Assembly: GCF_010093595.1 (NCBI RefSeq)
Contig: NW_022985437.1
Coordinates: 1,017,380 to 1,081,379 of the forward strand
Direction of reading: 5' to 3'
Length of the DNA stretch: 64,000 nucleotides
From: Mytilinidion resinicola
Lineage: Eukaryota > Ascomycota > Dothideomycetes > Mytilinidiales > Mytilinidiaceae
Notes under the pieces: generated by a model
Database searches by the model: none
Told to the model about the DNA's origin: nothing
What the model saw: the letters and a program-made list of their open reading frames with translations, nothing else
Translations under genes and position numbers: made by a program
In this document: piece after piece, positions 54,799 to 64,000 of the stretch
How the letters are laid out: every line of letters begins with the position of its first letter
Numbering within the stretch: position 1 is the stretch's first letter

Positions 54799-55535
54799 TA
54801 GCCGTCAGTAAGTCCGCATTGATACCAATCAAGATTAGGCATGAAAAATGCTTGGGATAGCTTGCCTTGCACTGGATCTTGCGACTGAAGCAGGATCTTT
54901 GAAGACCCGCCAGCGCCATGCAAAGCAGGTGAGGTTCTCATCGCCAGGGCTTGTGCATTAAACTTGACAGTTCCAGACTGCCGTACAGCGCTACCCGCAA
55001 TGCTTTGCTTGGACTGGAGTCTCTCCATGCCTCTTTTCTTCGCTTCTATTATCTTTTCCAACGTTCGAGGCGGTAAGTTTATCATATAAGCTATTGACTG
55101 TGGAGCAAACCCTAGTAAATCTAGAGTTTCTTCTGTTGTCGGAGCCGGTGGCTCCACAACCGGCGTGACAGTAACAGCCTTTACAGGTTGGGCGCTGGGG
55201 GTGTTCTTTGCAGCCGCAGTGGCAGGCTCACCCTTAAAGCCATCCTTCCCGGCCCTCACATCTGTCAGGATCGTCTTGGTGGTCTGATCGATTTGTCGGA
55301 TAGCCTTCGCCAGGTCTTCCAGAGTCGGCTGGCTCTCGATCTTCTCAAGAAGACCTATCACACTACCACACAGTTCCTTGACGACGTCGTATGGGACTTG
55401 TTTTCCGGCGCCGCCTTCTTCGGCACTTGCGTTCTGATCATGGCCCAGAAGCGAGTTGATTTCCTTCTTGAGCTGACCTGCGTGAACTGATAAACTCAAG
55501 TCGGCTGAGCTGCCTATGGAAGGCCACTTATCCAT
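54762..55535 (-). CDS. Orphan protein upstream of the HET fragment
   Basis: 257 residues from ATG 55535, no intron. Helical N-terminus (QLKKEINSLLGHDQNASAEE; VKELCGSVIGLLEKIESQ), a Thr/Pro/Val-rich linker (KAVTVTPVVEPPAPTTEET), then LGFAPQSIAYMINLPPRTLE and EAKKRGMERLQSK. The last 20 or so residues overlap the HET fragment in another frame and look like read-through rather than native sequence. The true 3' end may therefore have been lost or may lie in an unrecognised exon. Family not recognised; an N-terminal partner or fused signalling region of the HET gene is conceivable. Confidence 0.45.
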   Translation of the reverse strand: MDKWPSIGSSADLSLSVHAGQLKKEINSLLGHDQNASAEEGGAGKQVPYDVVKELCGSVIGLLEKIESQPTLEDLAKAIRQIDQTTKTILTDVRAGKDGFKGEPATAAAKNTPSAQPVKAVTVTPVVEPPAPTTEETLDLLGFAPQSIAYMINLPPRTLEKIIEAKKRGMERLQSKQSIAGSAVRQSGTVKFNAQALAMRTSPALHGAGGSSKILLQSQDPVQGKLSQAFFMPNLDWYQCGLTDGYSRTRTRESMIP

Positions 55536-57196
55536 CGTGACACGAAATTTGATGCAGAAGAAAGAACGAGTAAGTTGAGAATAAAAAGACTTGAGGAGAA
55601 GAAAATCTCTAGGTGTTCATAGACTCTCATTTATCTTCAAGGGACGCTTTCAGCTAAGGGGCAGAACATGGAGAGGCGGTTGGTATGGAACTCAGCTGAA
55701 AGAGAATACGAGCGGTTACACCAATAGGAAATTTGGAAGGCTCGACTTGTTGATTGTGGCTCCCTCGCAGTGTTATTTTAGAGACCTCATTTGTCAAGCG
55801 GCCTTGAGATGTGGAAAGATGATGGGATTGATGCCGCCGAGGAGATAGTGCCAAGAGCGCCAGGGCGCTAGAGATATGACAGTTTGGAATCCGTGTCAAC
55901 ATCACGTGAGTCCTTAGGACACTCCCATTGTTCGACTCTACGGCATCACTGATGAAATAGAGCACTTTGTATTACGATTTCTTACTTATCTAGTTTCATA
56001 TGAATTGGGAGAATGATCGTAGGAATTCATGTGCACTACTGGTAACATAGATCTTGCCCTTGTAGCGCGTCATTTCAGTAATCACGTGCTTTTGGATGAT
56101 GGTCGTGAGAGTGGCCTTGTCGGAGACAGATGTAACCCATGAGGGCAGCTGGGAGCGCCACACTAGATAAGATTTCAGACGAGGTTTATAAATAGTTATG
56201 ATTACGTTCACTGCCTACCTAAAATGTGCCCTCGAACGATCTTGCTGTTATCCTGAGCCCATTGGACCAGATAGTACAGTCGGCTTTTGTCCACCAGAAA
56301 GAGTTCCTAGAAGCTGCGAGGGTCAGCGAACATCATTTTAAATGGTCTCACATGCGTATGCTCAATCGTATCATATTTCATGTTGTTCTCCGGAGTGACT
56401 TAGCTGAAGTTTGACTAGATGCCAGTGGCATTCTTGCCCTTGGTCAATAATTCTTGATCAGTACAGGTGCTAAAGTACTTTTTCCCCTTGGCTTTTATCA
56501 AGGTATCGATGCAGCAGAAGAGAGAGTGGAGACCTTTACTCAAGGAAGGCTTGGCCACGAGGCTGTTGACGGGGCATGGTTTAGGCTGATCTATATTTCG
56601 ACCTGAGATCTTGGAGTGCTGCTATAGAGGGGCTTCGCTTCCAGAAGATCGATATATTTGAAGACGTTTCTAACTTAGGGGATAGGCTAAATTGGGCTCG
56701 GCAACTGAATATGCCGACGTTCGATATGGCATTCAGTTGCAGACTCGGAAACGACAGTCTATATGGAAAAGAGGAGGTTAAACTGTCGCGTATCTTACTT
56801 TTCCTCTCAGATTAGCATCCCGCTTGCTTGGCTCGATTTCTAGTGATATGAGTTTAGTCAGACGATGAGGACCCTACAATGATTGGGCAGGACAAAAACA
56901 TAAAGCTATTTCTGGTGTCGTTGAATAATTGACTAATATCTAAACTCGATCCAAAATCGCAATAAACCTGCAACATTGAATAGACATGAATGAAGAGATG
57001 CTGCCGCCTGCTCCATGAGATTTTCTGGTCTCTTATTTTGTTACAGAAAATCCGAAAATGCCAAAAACACTCATCTTCCTAAAAGAGCACTCCCAAGGGC
57101 CCGCTAAGATGGTATTTTTGAGATTGCGAGCATGTAGCCTTATGGCAGCGCCTGTCTCTTATGGTATATACATCGCTATAGTGGATATTTTTCGCA
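55536..57196. other. Gene-poor region with decayed coding fragments
   Basis: 1.66 kb with broken coding-like stretches. Minus 56211-55996 reads [20 protein letters not shown] and onward; plus about 56250-56413 reads IVQSAFVHQKEFLEAARVSE. The clearest relic is listed at 56459-56815. Confidence 0.4.
56459..56815 (+). pseudogene. Decayed fragment of an unknown fungal protein
   Basis: One frame reads STGAKVLFPLGFYQGIDAAE, ERVETFTQGRLGHEAVDGAW. Near 56580 the sense shifts frame and continues LYFDLRSWSAAIEGLRFQKI, DIFEDVSNLGDRLNWARQLN, MPTFDMAFSCRLGNDSLYGK to a stop at 56813-56815. The composition is protein-like across the break, so this looks like the tail of a gene carrying a frameshift. Family unknown. 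Confidence 0.4.
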
Positions 57197-58414
57197 TTAC
57201 CGTGCGTCCAGCAAATGCTTGAACTTTTCAATCTGTGGAACTATGTCAGCAAAAGTAGTTCTCACAATGTAACAACGCCTTACCTTGGTTGATAAATACT
57301 TCTCTACTTCCTCGCTCTTGATACCCATCTTTCCATTGGTCTTCCAAGCCAAAGGTACCATGGCCACCCGTTCCTTCACCACCACTTCACGATTTGGCCC
57401 TTCAACAGCAAGAATCTTGTCAGGATTGTTGGTAAGCAGTCGGATCCCTTTCTCGCCACCCAGGCCCAAATCCATAAGTATTGCCGTTGCAAGACCATAG
57501 CTTCTAGCGTCCGCTGGATGTCTGAGCAACAAGTTGGCTTCATAGGTGTCATTTCCTAGATCTTGCAGGTTGTACGCCTTCAGCTTCTCGCTAAGCCCAA
57601 TTCCACGGCCTTCTTGTCGCAGGTATATGATCGCGCCGCCTGAAGGGGAGACCGAATCGAGAGACATGAGTCGAGCAGCTTCCTCGAGCTGTTCGCCACA
57701 GTCACAGCGCGCAGACCAAACGGTCTCACCGGTATAGCATTCCGAGTGGATCCGGATGAGCGGTGGGACATCTGCGGGATTCACGGGCTGTTTTGCACTC
57801 TCTGCCGGTATTCTCTTCGAAGCAATTTCATTCGGAAGAGAAGGCGAGTCAACCATCCGCGGTGCCACGCCCTCTCCCTGTCGTATCTGGTCAACTCGAC
57901 TGGTTGTGCGTCCTGGGTATAACCGTCCGACATAGGCCCCTCTAGTCATCCGAGCATATTCTGTCTCTCCGGGCCTCTCGGCATCCAAGCTCTTGCTCCG
58001 AATGTGGTTTCCGAACACGATCGCCAAATGATCTTTCTTGTCCACGTTGTTACTATAGACATGCAAAAACATCTCCTGTCCGGCTATGGTCGGTATGCGC
58101 GCACGAACTACGCACTCAACGATCGGGAGTGTGTTCAGAAGGTTGGGGGGCGGGGCATCGGATGTGAGGGACGTATCGACGGCTACCGAGCGAGGAATGG
58201 GATTCGGGGTTGAGGCACCAGGAGTTGCGGGCGGAGTGAAGGCCGGTGATATGAGGGATGGCGGAGGCTCATGAGCATTTGCATTTGCATGGTCGTGGCT
58301 GGTAGGCCCATCGTGAGCGAGGTTGAAGTCGAAGGACTGGCGACTCGGTGATTTCGCCTGCGGGGAGTAGATGGGATTGAAAGCGGGGGACGCATGCGCC
58401 GGTAGTTCAGGCAT
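57197..58414 (-). CDS. RIB1: GTP cyclohydrolase II
   Basis: Exons (minus) 58414-57284 and 57232-57197 (388 residues), joined across a 51-base intron with GTAAGG donor and CTGAC branch site. The N-terminal 100 residues are Pro/Ser-rich and variable. The enzyme core shows the zinc site [23 protein letters not shown]-binding [20 protein letters not shown], then [20 protein letters not shown] and LLTNNPDKI. It catalyses the first step of riboflavin synthesis (GTP to the diaminopyrimidine phosphate plus formate). The intron is in frame and stop-free, so retention would insert 17 residues near the C-terminus. Confidence 0.93.
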   Translation of the reverse strand: MPELPAHASPAFNPIYSPQAKSPSRQSFDFNLAHDGPTSHDHANANAHEPPPSLISPAFTPPATPGASTPNPIPRSVAVDTSLTSDAPPPNLLNTLPIVECVVRARIPTIAGQEMFLHVYSNNVDKKDHLAIVFGNHIRSKSLDAERPGETEYARMTRGAYVGRLYPGRTTSRVDQIRQGEGVAPRMVDSPSLPNEIASKRIPAESAKQPVNPADVPPLIRIHSECYTGETVWSARCDCGEQLEEAARLMSLDSVSPSGGAIIYLRQEGRGIGLSEKLKAYNLQDLGNDTYEANLLLRHPADARSYGLATAILMDLGLGGEKGIRLLTNNPDKILAVEGPNREVVVKERVAMVPLAWKTNGKMGIKSEEVEKYLSTKVRRCYIVRTTFADIVPQIEKFKHLLDAR

Positions 58415-58979
58415 GGCGACTATGGGGAGTATGAGTGCACAGTGTGTTCGAAGTTGGGAGGTTATCTTTAGAGGGTTTGGTGAGATGCAGGCATGGATAT
58501 TATTAACAGGCAAGACGTCGTCTACCTAGGTACAGCGACCTCGGCGTGTTCGATTTAGAGGGGCTCGTTCCGCCCTTCGCGGATTCCATCCCGAACCGTC
58601 ATCGGATCCCACAAGCCTACAACTACATTTTGAACCCGTAAAGCCTTCTAGACGATACATTGGGATATTACTGCCGATTCTACCGACACTGGCATAAAGA
58701 GTCCCTCCTTCTCACCAAAGTCATCCTTCGGCGCGGCAATTCACTCGGGGAATCTAGAATAGTCAGCATGCCGACATTTTGCCGACGCTTTGAAATGCGG
58801 TGGCATAGTAGTCAGCAATACAAATCACTTCAAGAAGCATCACTTTCTTATGTGATGCGGCGAATTGGAAACACTGAGGTTCTGCAAATTACTTTGCTAT
58901 AGTATTGGTACAACAACAACGCCGGACTCCTCCCCTTCCACGAAAACCAATTATCCTTTTACTAGAAAGCCCTCGAGAG
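58415..58979. other. Intergenic region
   Basis: RIB1 promoter and 3' end of the sugar transporter; nothing recognised. Confidence 0.3.
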
Positions 58980-60685
58980 CTAGTCATCCCGTCTCTCCCT
59001 ACCCCAGACCTCATCAAGGGTCTTTTTGCCTTTTGTTTCGGGGACATACCATGCAGTGAATAGCCAGAAGAAAGCTGCCAGACCCGCGAAGATGAAATAG
59101 ACTTTGCCGTGGAGTTTCTCACTCGCTAGAGGGAAGAATTGCGCGACTACAAAGGTTGCGATCCAGTTGGCGGCCAAAGCGAGACTTTGCGTTGCGCCCA
59201 CTGCTTCTGGGCCCACCAATTCACTAGATAGAATAAATGGGACTGGACCTAGTCCGAGGCCGAAACTGGACACGAAGAATAAGACTGCGACGGCAGAAAG
59301 TATGGGCACTGAGTTAATGATGCCGATAGCCAGGAGGAGAGAGCTGATGCCCATGCCAGCAATCGAGCCCAAGAGGCAAACTTTGCGACCGAGTTTGTCA
59401 ACCAGGGGAGCGCACGCAGCAGTTACGACGATGTTGATGGCTGAGACTGCGAGGTTCAATAGCGCCGAGTTCGACTTGAGCAGGTCAGATAGCAGTGAGA
59501 CACCATACATGATAATGCTGTTGATACCTGCAGGTTATATTAGTATGTGACATTGAGTCAGGGTCATGGGGAGAACATACCGCACAGCTGTTGAGCGAGC
59601 ATGACCATCATCACTGCTATTGCGGCCTTGTGATACTGAGGATGCCGAACCACTTGCAGTAAGCCAAGGACTTCTTTGTTCGCTAAGTCTCGTTTGGAGA
59701 TTGATGCGTCGCTGTGATGAGACATATGATCCTCATTGTGCAGGAGCGTCTCCTCCTCGTCTAGTACGGAATCAGCCTCTGGCCTTCGTTATATCATAAA
59801 GCGGATCACGTACCTTCCATGTCGCTGGAGCTTTCCACCCCCCATCCGCTTACTTCCTCCTCCAGATCGAACTTATCTCCCCGAATCTTCCGAAGAATCT
59901 TCTTTGCCTTGGACGGATTACCCTGACCTGCTAGCCATTTAGGACTCTCCACTCCTCCAAGCAACAGCCCGAGTGTCTGAAGGGCACCGATCACACCTCC
60001 AGCAGCAAGAATGATCCTCCAGTATTGGCCTCGGCTGAGGAAGTATCCCAATACTTGAGCAACGAGAATTCCGACGTTCACCATAACCTGGGTGAAGGAA
60101 CCAAAGAAGCCTTTCTCAGCTGGTGGTGCGACTTCCGAAACATATATTGGGACCACGACAACCGATGCACCAGCACCAATGCCAGATATGAACCTTCCAA
60201 CAGCCATGACGCCAATGTTCGGGGCAGCTGCTTCAAATATTGGACCGATGGCGAAGAAAATAGTCGTGAACTGCATGCCTCTAAGCCGGCCGTATCGCGA
60301 AGAGAAGGGGCCGGCGCAAAGAGCACCAAGCAGGCCACCCAATGTGAATATTGATCCAATCAGCCCCCATTGCGTTGGGTCCATCGGTATGCATTGCGGT
60401 AATTCGGCGCCGGCAGCGACAATCGAGGTCTTCTTGCAGCGGATGATATCTTCGGGAGCGTTCAGTTCGGCCTGACGGATATAAGCTTGTGTTTTTGAAT
60501 GATGTGACAGAACATACCAGATGAAATCCAAACAGAAGGGGGCCAATAGTAGATATAAAGAGTAGGTAAAGGAAATACGGCGTGAGATCGGACAGCCAGG
60601 TTCGGGGATCCATCGTGTGAGGAGTGCGGAAGCTTGGTCGCTTCGGCTCTGTGGAGTCAGCGACAGTGAGAGTATTGTACTGCAT
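58980..60685 (-). CDS. MFS sugar transporter
   Basis: Exons (minus) 60685-60518, 60471-59814, 59760-59581 and 59527-58980; introns of 46, 53 and 53 bases (517 residues). About twelve helices. Sugar-porter signatures: GPFSSRYGRLRG between helices 2 and 3, GRFISGIGAGASVVVVPIYV, EVAPPAEKGFFGSFTQ, GVESPKWLA, an acidic central loop (DEEETLLHNEDHMSHHSDAS), QQLCGINSIIMYG, DKLGRKVCLLG and the ending VPETKGKKTLDEVWGRE. The long acidic central loop recalls fungal vacuolar glucose transporters. Substrate is probably a hexose by family. Confidence 0.88.
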
Positions 60686-61713
60686 GGGGCTGTTAGAGAC
60701 CACGTTGGTCAATCACAAAGACGAAGATGCGCAATATGGGCGTGATATTCGTTCTGATTACTTCTGGAGTTGGGTCTATGGAAGAAGTGATATATACCTG
60801 ACTGCTCTGCCGCTATCCGAGCGACACCTATCGCTGGTATAGAATGCTTTTCACCTCGTCGTCATTGAGCAGCAAAGGCGGCGCCTTGCGGAGAGAACTG
60901 GGCGTGGGCTGCTGAAGCAGGTGGTGAAGAAGGCGAAACCGTCGGAGTTGGCCGCGAGATGGGATGAGGACGCGCTCGTGACTTTCGCGTTGCCGCTAGG
61001 ATTACGTCGACGTCGAGTTCTTCGTATTTACTGGCTGTTCTTAGGAAGCTAGAGAAATAAAAGCAATCATATGCTATTGATGGCCGTTAGCATGTCGTCA
61101 GCCGTGGCCCTGTAACAACGGAGGTTCAGACCCCCTCGACACGGTTTAGGCCCGCCTACTTTGCTTGTAGAAAATCACATACTATACCCTTTATAGACCT
61201 AGAGACGTGTTTGGGCCGTTAGACAGTGACGTCCTATTACCGAACGGCATATACAAAGGACGATTCATTTGCTGCAATGCACTATATAGACGCGTCTTTG
61301 TCTCTCTAGACAGATTGTAGTACTGTTTTTGGGCGTGTAAGTGGAATGGTGGAGGAGGTTGACCATGACTCTAGTTAGGCGCAACATAGCGAGGGCGGGA
61401 GTCTAGGCGTGAGGCTCTCCCATGGTCCAGCCGTTGAGGCTCTGATGACCTCCGTATCAGCTCTCCTCCTGTCCTGCAGCATTCCATCCCTCTGCATATT
61501 GTTCCCCTTTGCTGGTTCCACCACCACCGAGCCAGGCGGCCACCAAGCGCACCTCCTCTGCTCACCGCCGCTCCGCCACGCTTGGATCCTGACGCGGGCG
61601 CTGGACGATCCGCCGCGCCCGGAGGCTTTGACCCTGTGGTGGAGCTCCAGCGGAACAGGTGTCCCCGCCGGGATTTTGTACATAAACGAGACAGGAACTA
61701 GACGAGCTCCACG
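60686..61713. other. Divergent promoter region of transporter and SSN3
   Basis: About 1 kb. A TATA-like GATATATAC lies at about 60789-60797, 100 bases upstream of the transporter start on the minus strand. The right part is GC-rich and probably the SSN3 5' UTR with small upstream frames. A T-arm-like GGTTCAGACCC near 61124 was not accepted as a tRNA. Confidence 0.4.
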
Positions 61714-63532
61714 ATGAATCAGCCCTCGACAAACACTCCAATCCTCTCTGCGGGGAGCGTGCCGTCAGCCGCTGCTTCCGCCCGAGCCACCCAAGCCCAG
61801 GCGCTGAAAAACAGTGTCCAGGCTGCGTTCAATGGTCGGTATTGCCGCGGCCTTACGCCTTCTCCCTTCTCCATAAATTTCCCGTCTTGTACCGTTACTG
61901 CCGCCCATCTTCCTTTGCTGTTCTGGTGATTCATACAAAGGTCCGCTTGGATAGATTGCCGTTCCCGGGGGAGACACTCGGCCTCCGCGCCTGTTCAGGA
62001 GCCCCGTCATCGATCTGCATAACCGAAGGAAGGTCCTTCAGTCAGTCTTTCGTACCGGAGCCTGATCGACGGCGCGCGTAGTCGCTTTTCTGCGTTACGG
62101 CTATTCTTTTTGCAGACTTCATTTTGTATGAATTTTCCATATTTCCGATGTTCGATGCTAGATTCTTCATCTTCATCGTCTTTCGTGTCTGCTTCTCTGA
62201 ACTCTGCATCCACGTCTGTCGCGTCTTATAGCTAACTCATATTCTCTTCGATGTAGACCCCTCAGATTCCTCACAAGCTATGTTCGCGGGCTACTCCAGC
62301 AAAAAATGCGTTAACGAACGGTATCGAATCATAGGATTCATTAGCAGTGGCACTTATGGCAGAGTGTACAAGGCTCAGGGCAGACATGGCCAGATTGGAG
62401 AGTTCGCCATTAAAAAGTAATTTGCCCGAAATAAAGCCTTTTCAAGAGCCTAACGCTATCCAGGTTCAAACCGGACAAGGAGGGTGAAATTCAGTACACA
62501 GGAATATCCCAGTCAGCAGTCCGGGAGATGGCACTATGTACCGAACTCGCGCATCCCAACGTTGTCCATACCGTTGAAATAATCCTAGAAGACAAGTGCA
62601 TATATATCGTATTCGAGTATGCAGAACACGACTTGCTTCAGATCATACATCACCACAATCAGCCCACTCGCAGAGCTATTCCCGCACGGACCATACGATC
62701 GATCTTGTATCAGCTTGTGCAAGGCCTTCTTTACCTGCACAAGAATTGGGTCATGCATCGAGATCTCAAACCAGCAAACATCATGGTCACTCGTGCTGGT
62801 AAGGTCAAAATTGGGGATCTCGGCCTCGCAAGATTATTCTACAAGCCACTCCATTCTCTCTTCACTGGCGACAAGGTCGTTGTGACTATTTGGTACCGAG
62901 CACCTGAGCTACTCCTCGGAAGTAGGCACTATACGCCTGCCGTTGATCTATGGGCAGTCGGATGCATCTTTGCGGAACTGCTTTCCCTGCGGCCGATATT
63001 CAAGGGCGAAGAAGCCAAGATGGACAGCAAGAAAACCCCGCCTTTCCAACGAAACCAAATGCAAAAGATAGTCGAGATCATTGGTTTGCCAACGAAAGAA
63101 CGTTGGCCTTTGCTGACCTCGATGCCCGAGTACTCTCACCTTAATGGCCTTGCCGCAGGTAATCCCCGCGTCAGCCGTCCCGTAGGCCTGGAGAACTGGT
63201 ACAAGCAATGCCTCAAGAACAACCAATACCCTGACGGCCAATCACCTGAATCTCCAGGTGCTGATGGCTTGTCGCTACTGCAAGGCCTGCTCGAATACGA
63301 CCCCCACAAGCGGTTGACTGCTGAGGCTGCTCTCAGCCACCCCTATTTCACCGGGCCCATGGAAAAGCCGTCAGAGAACTGCTTTGAAGGGTCCAAGATC
63401 GATTATCCGAACCGCAGAGTAAGCCAGGAAGACAACGACATCCGGACTTCGAGCTTGCCAGGCACAAAGAGGGGTGGATTGCCAGACGACTCGTTAATAG
63501 GCAGGCCAGCGAAAAGATTAAAGGAGGGCTAA
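61714..63532 (+). CDS. SSN3: Mediator cyclin-dependent kinase CDK8/Ssn3 (Srb10)
   Basis: Exons 61714-61834, 62257-62416 and 62464-63532 (449 residues). Intron 1 is 422 bases with donor GTCGGT; intron 2 is 47 bases. The kinase domain starts at YRIIGFISSGTYGRVYKA (Gly-rich loop) with catalytic Lys in EFAIKKFK. The insert GISQSAVREMAL is a CDK alphaC-like helix. Further motifs are VMHRDLKPANIM, GDLGLARLF (CDK8-type in place of DFG) and WYRAPELLLGSRHYTPAVDL. The C-terminus is KRGGLPDDSL then GRPAKRLKEG, typical of fungal Ssn3. It phosphorylates the Pol II CTD and transcription factors within the Mediator kinase module. Confidence 0.95.
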
Positions 63533-64000
63533 GATGCTGCTAGGTCGCAGGAAGGTTCTGATCTAGCCCATCTATACTGCCCAAATATTGAATAGGTTGA
63601 TGCTGAACTTGGCTTCACTTGGCTGCACAAAGGTTCGTTAAGATATCGTCTGACCTCGCCGTATCACGATCCAACAGAGGAGCATTCATACGACACATAT
63701 TGCTAAGACGACCAGTAGCAAACTTCGCTGATTGGCTAGAAAGACGTGAGCAATCGAGAGCCCTCTCAATGCTCGTAGTCACAGCTTGTTCGCTCCTATA
63801 AAGACAGTAAAGTGTCGAGGCGAGTCCATCGAGCCAAGTATGCAATCCCACATCACTTTTGGTTGCTTCACACGGAATTACTGCTAGCCCTGGGAACGGC
63901 TGAAAAAGAGGACCCGCTGTATGAGTGAACGGGAGATAGAGCTGAGTAGTCACCCTTGTCTAGATTCATATATCACTGTCAAAATCTCCTTACTATTCAT
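63533..64000. other. Right-edge region, no supported gene
   Basis: 3' end of SSN3 and the window edge. A 112-codon minus frame (63953-63615) lacks recognisable features and was not accepted. Confidence 0.3.

Noticed and set aside
61080..61150. tRNA-like T-arm (GGTTCAGACCC)
   Set aside because: The conserved A58 position is lost, no acceptor stem forms and box A upstream is poor.
63615..63953. 112-codon minus frame at the right edge
   Set aside because: No motif, no homology that I can recognise, and composition like neighbouring non-coding DNA.

Overview
The window is nuclear DNA of a filamentous ascomycete (Pezizomycotina; Dothideomycetes is a guess from gene style only). Nearly every recognisable gene carries short GT-AG introns of about 45-85 bases. 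Intergenic gaps are short, and the gene families are fungal: Zn2Cys6 regulator, HET domain, GH75 chitosanase, GMC oxidoreductase and fungal membrane proteins of unknown function. Exon joins were inferred by reading frame, splice consensus and protein continuity; no database search was possible.

Layout. 0-12 kb: a gene cut by the left edge, a signal-peptide membrane protein, a conserved gene with a late frameshift, a MYND-finger protein, an F-box-like gene with a broken start, a divergent poly(ADP-ribose) glycohydrolase, a metal-dependent amidohydrolase, a long inverted repeat and a small frameshifted proline-rich gene. 12-23 kb: an MDR reductase, an 8-cysteine secreted protein, a GPI-anchored cupredoxin, a Zn2Cys6 transcription factor and a Ras/Rho-like GTPase. 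23-35 kb: a disordered Ser/Pro-rich protein, a DMT-type transporter, an aldo-keto reductase with a MITE-like element in an intron, a candidate Pol III RNA, two uncharacterised genes, and a small secreted protein broken by a stop.

35-48 kb is a housekeeping block: GMC oxidoreductase, then mL38, uL4m, mitochondrial IF3, ATG16, CSN5, mitochondrial glutamyl-tRNA synthetase and a J-domain chaperone. Four of these eight serve mitochondrial translation, and mL38/uL4m share a 159-base divergent promoter. A second, foldback copy of the MITE-like element lies between the synthetase and the chaperone.

48-57 kb is accessory: GH75 chitosanase, then the two ends of a HET-domain gene separated by an intact HNH-nuclease gene on the opposite strand, an orphan gene and decayed coding fragments. 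57-64 kb returns to core functions: RIB1 (riboflavin synthesis), an MFS sugar transporter and the Mediator kinase SSN3/CDK8.

The parts most worth a second look are the HET/HNH locus, the MITE-like family, the tRNA-like structured RNA at 30.15-30.35 kb, and the PARG and GTPase with altered active-site motifs. Several genes look broken by single-base shifts; whether these are real decay or assembly indels cannot be told from the sequence alone.
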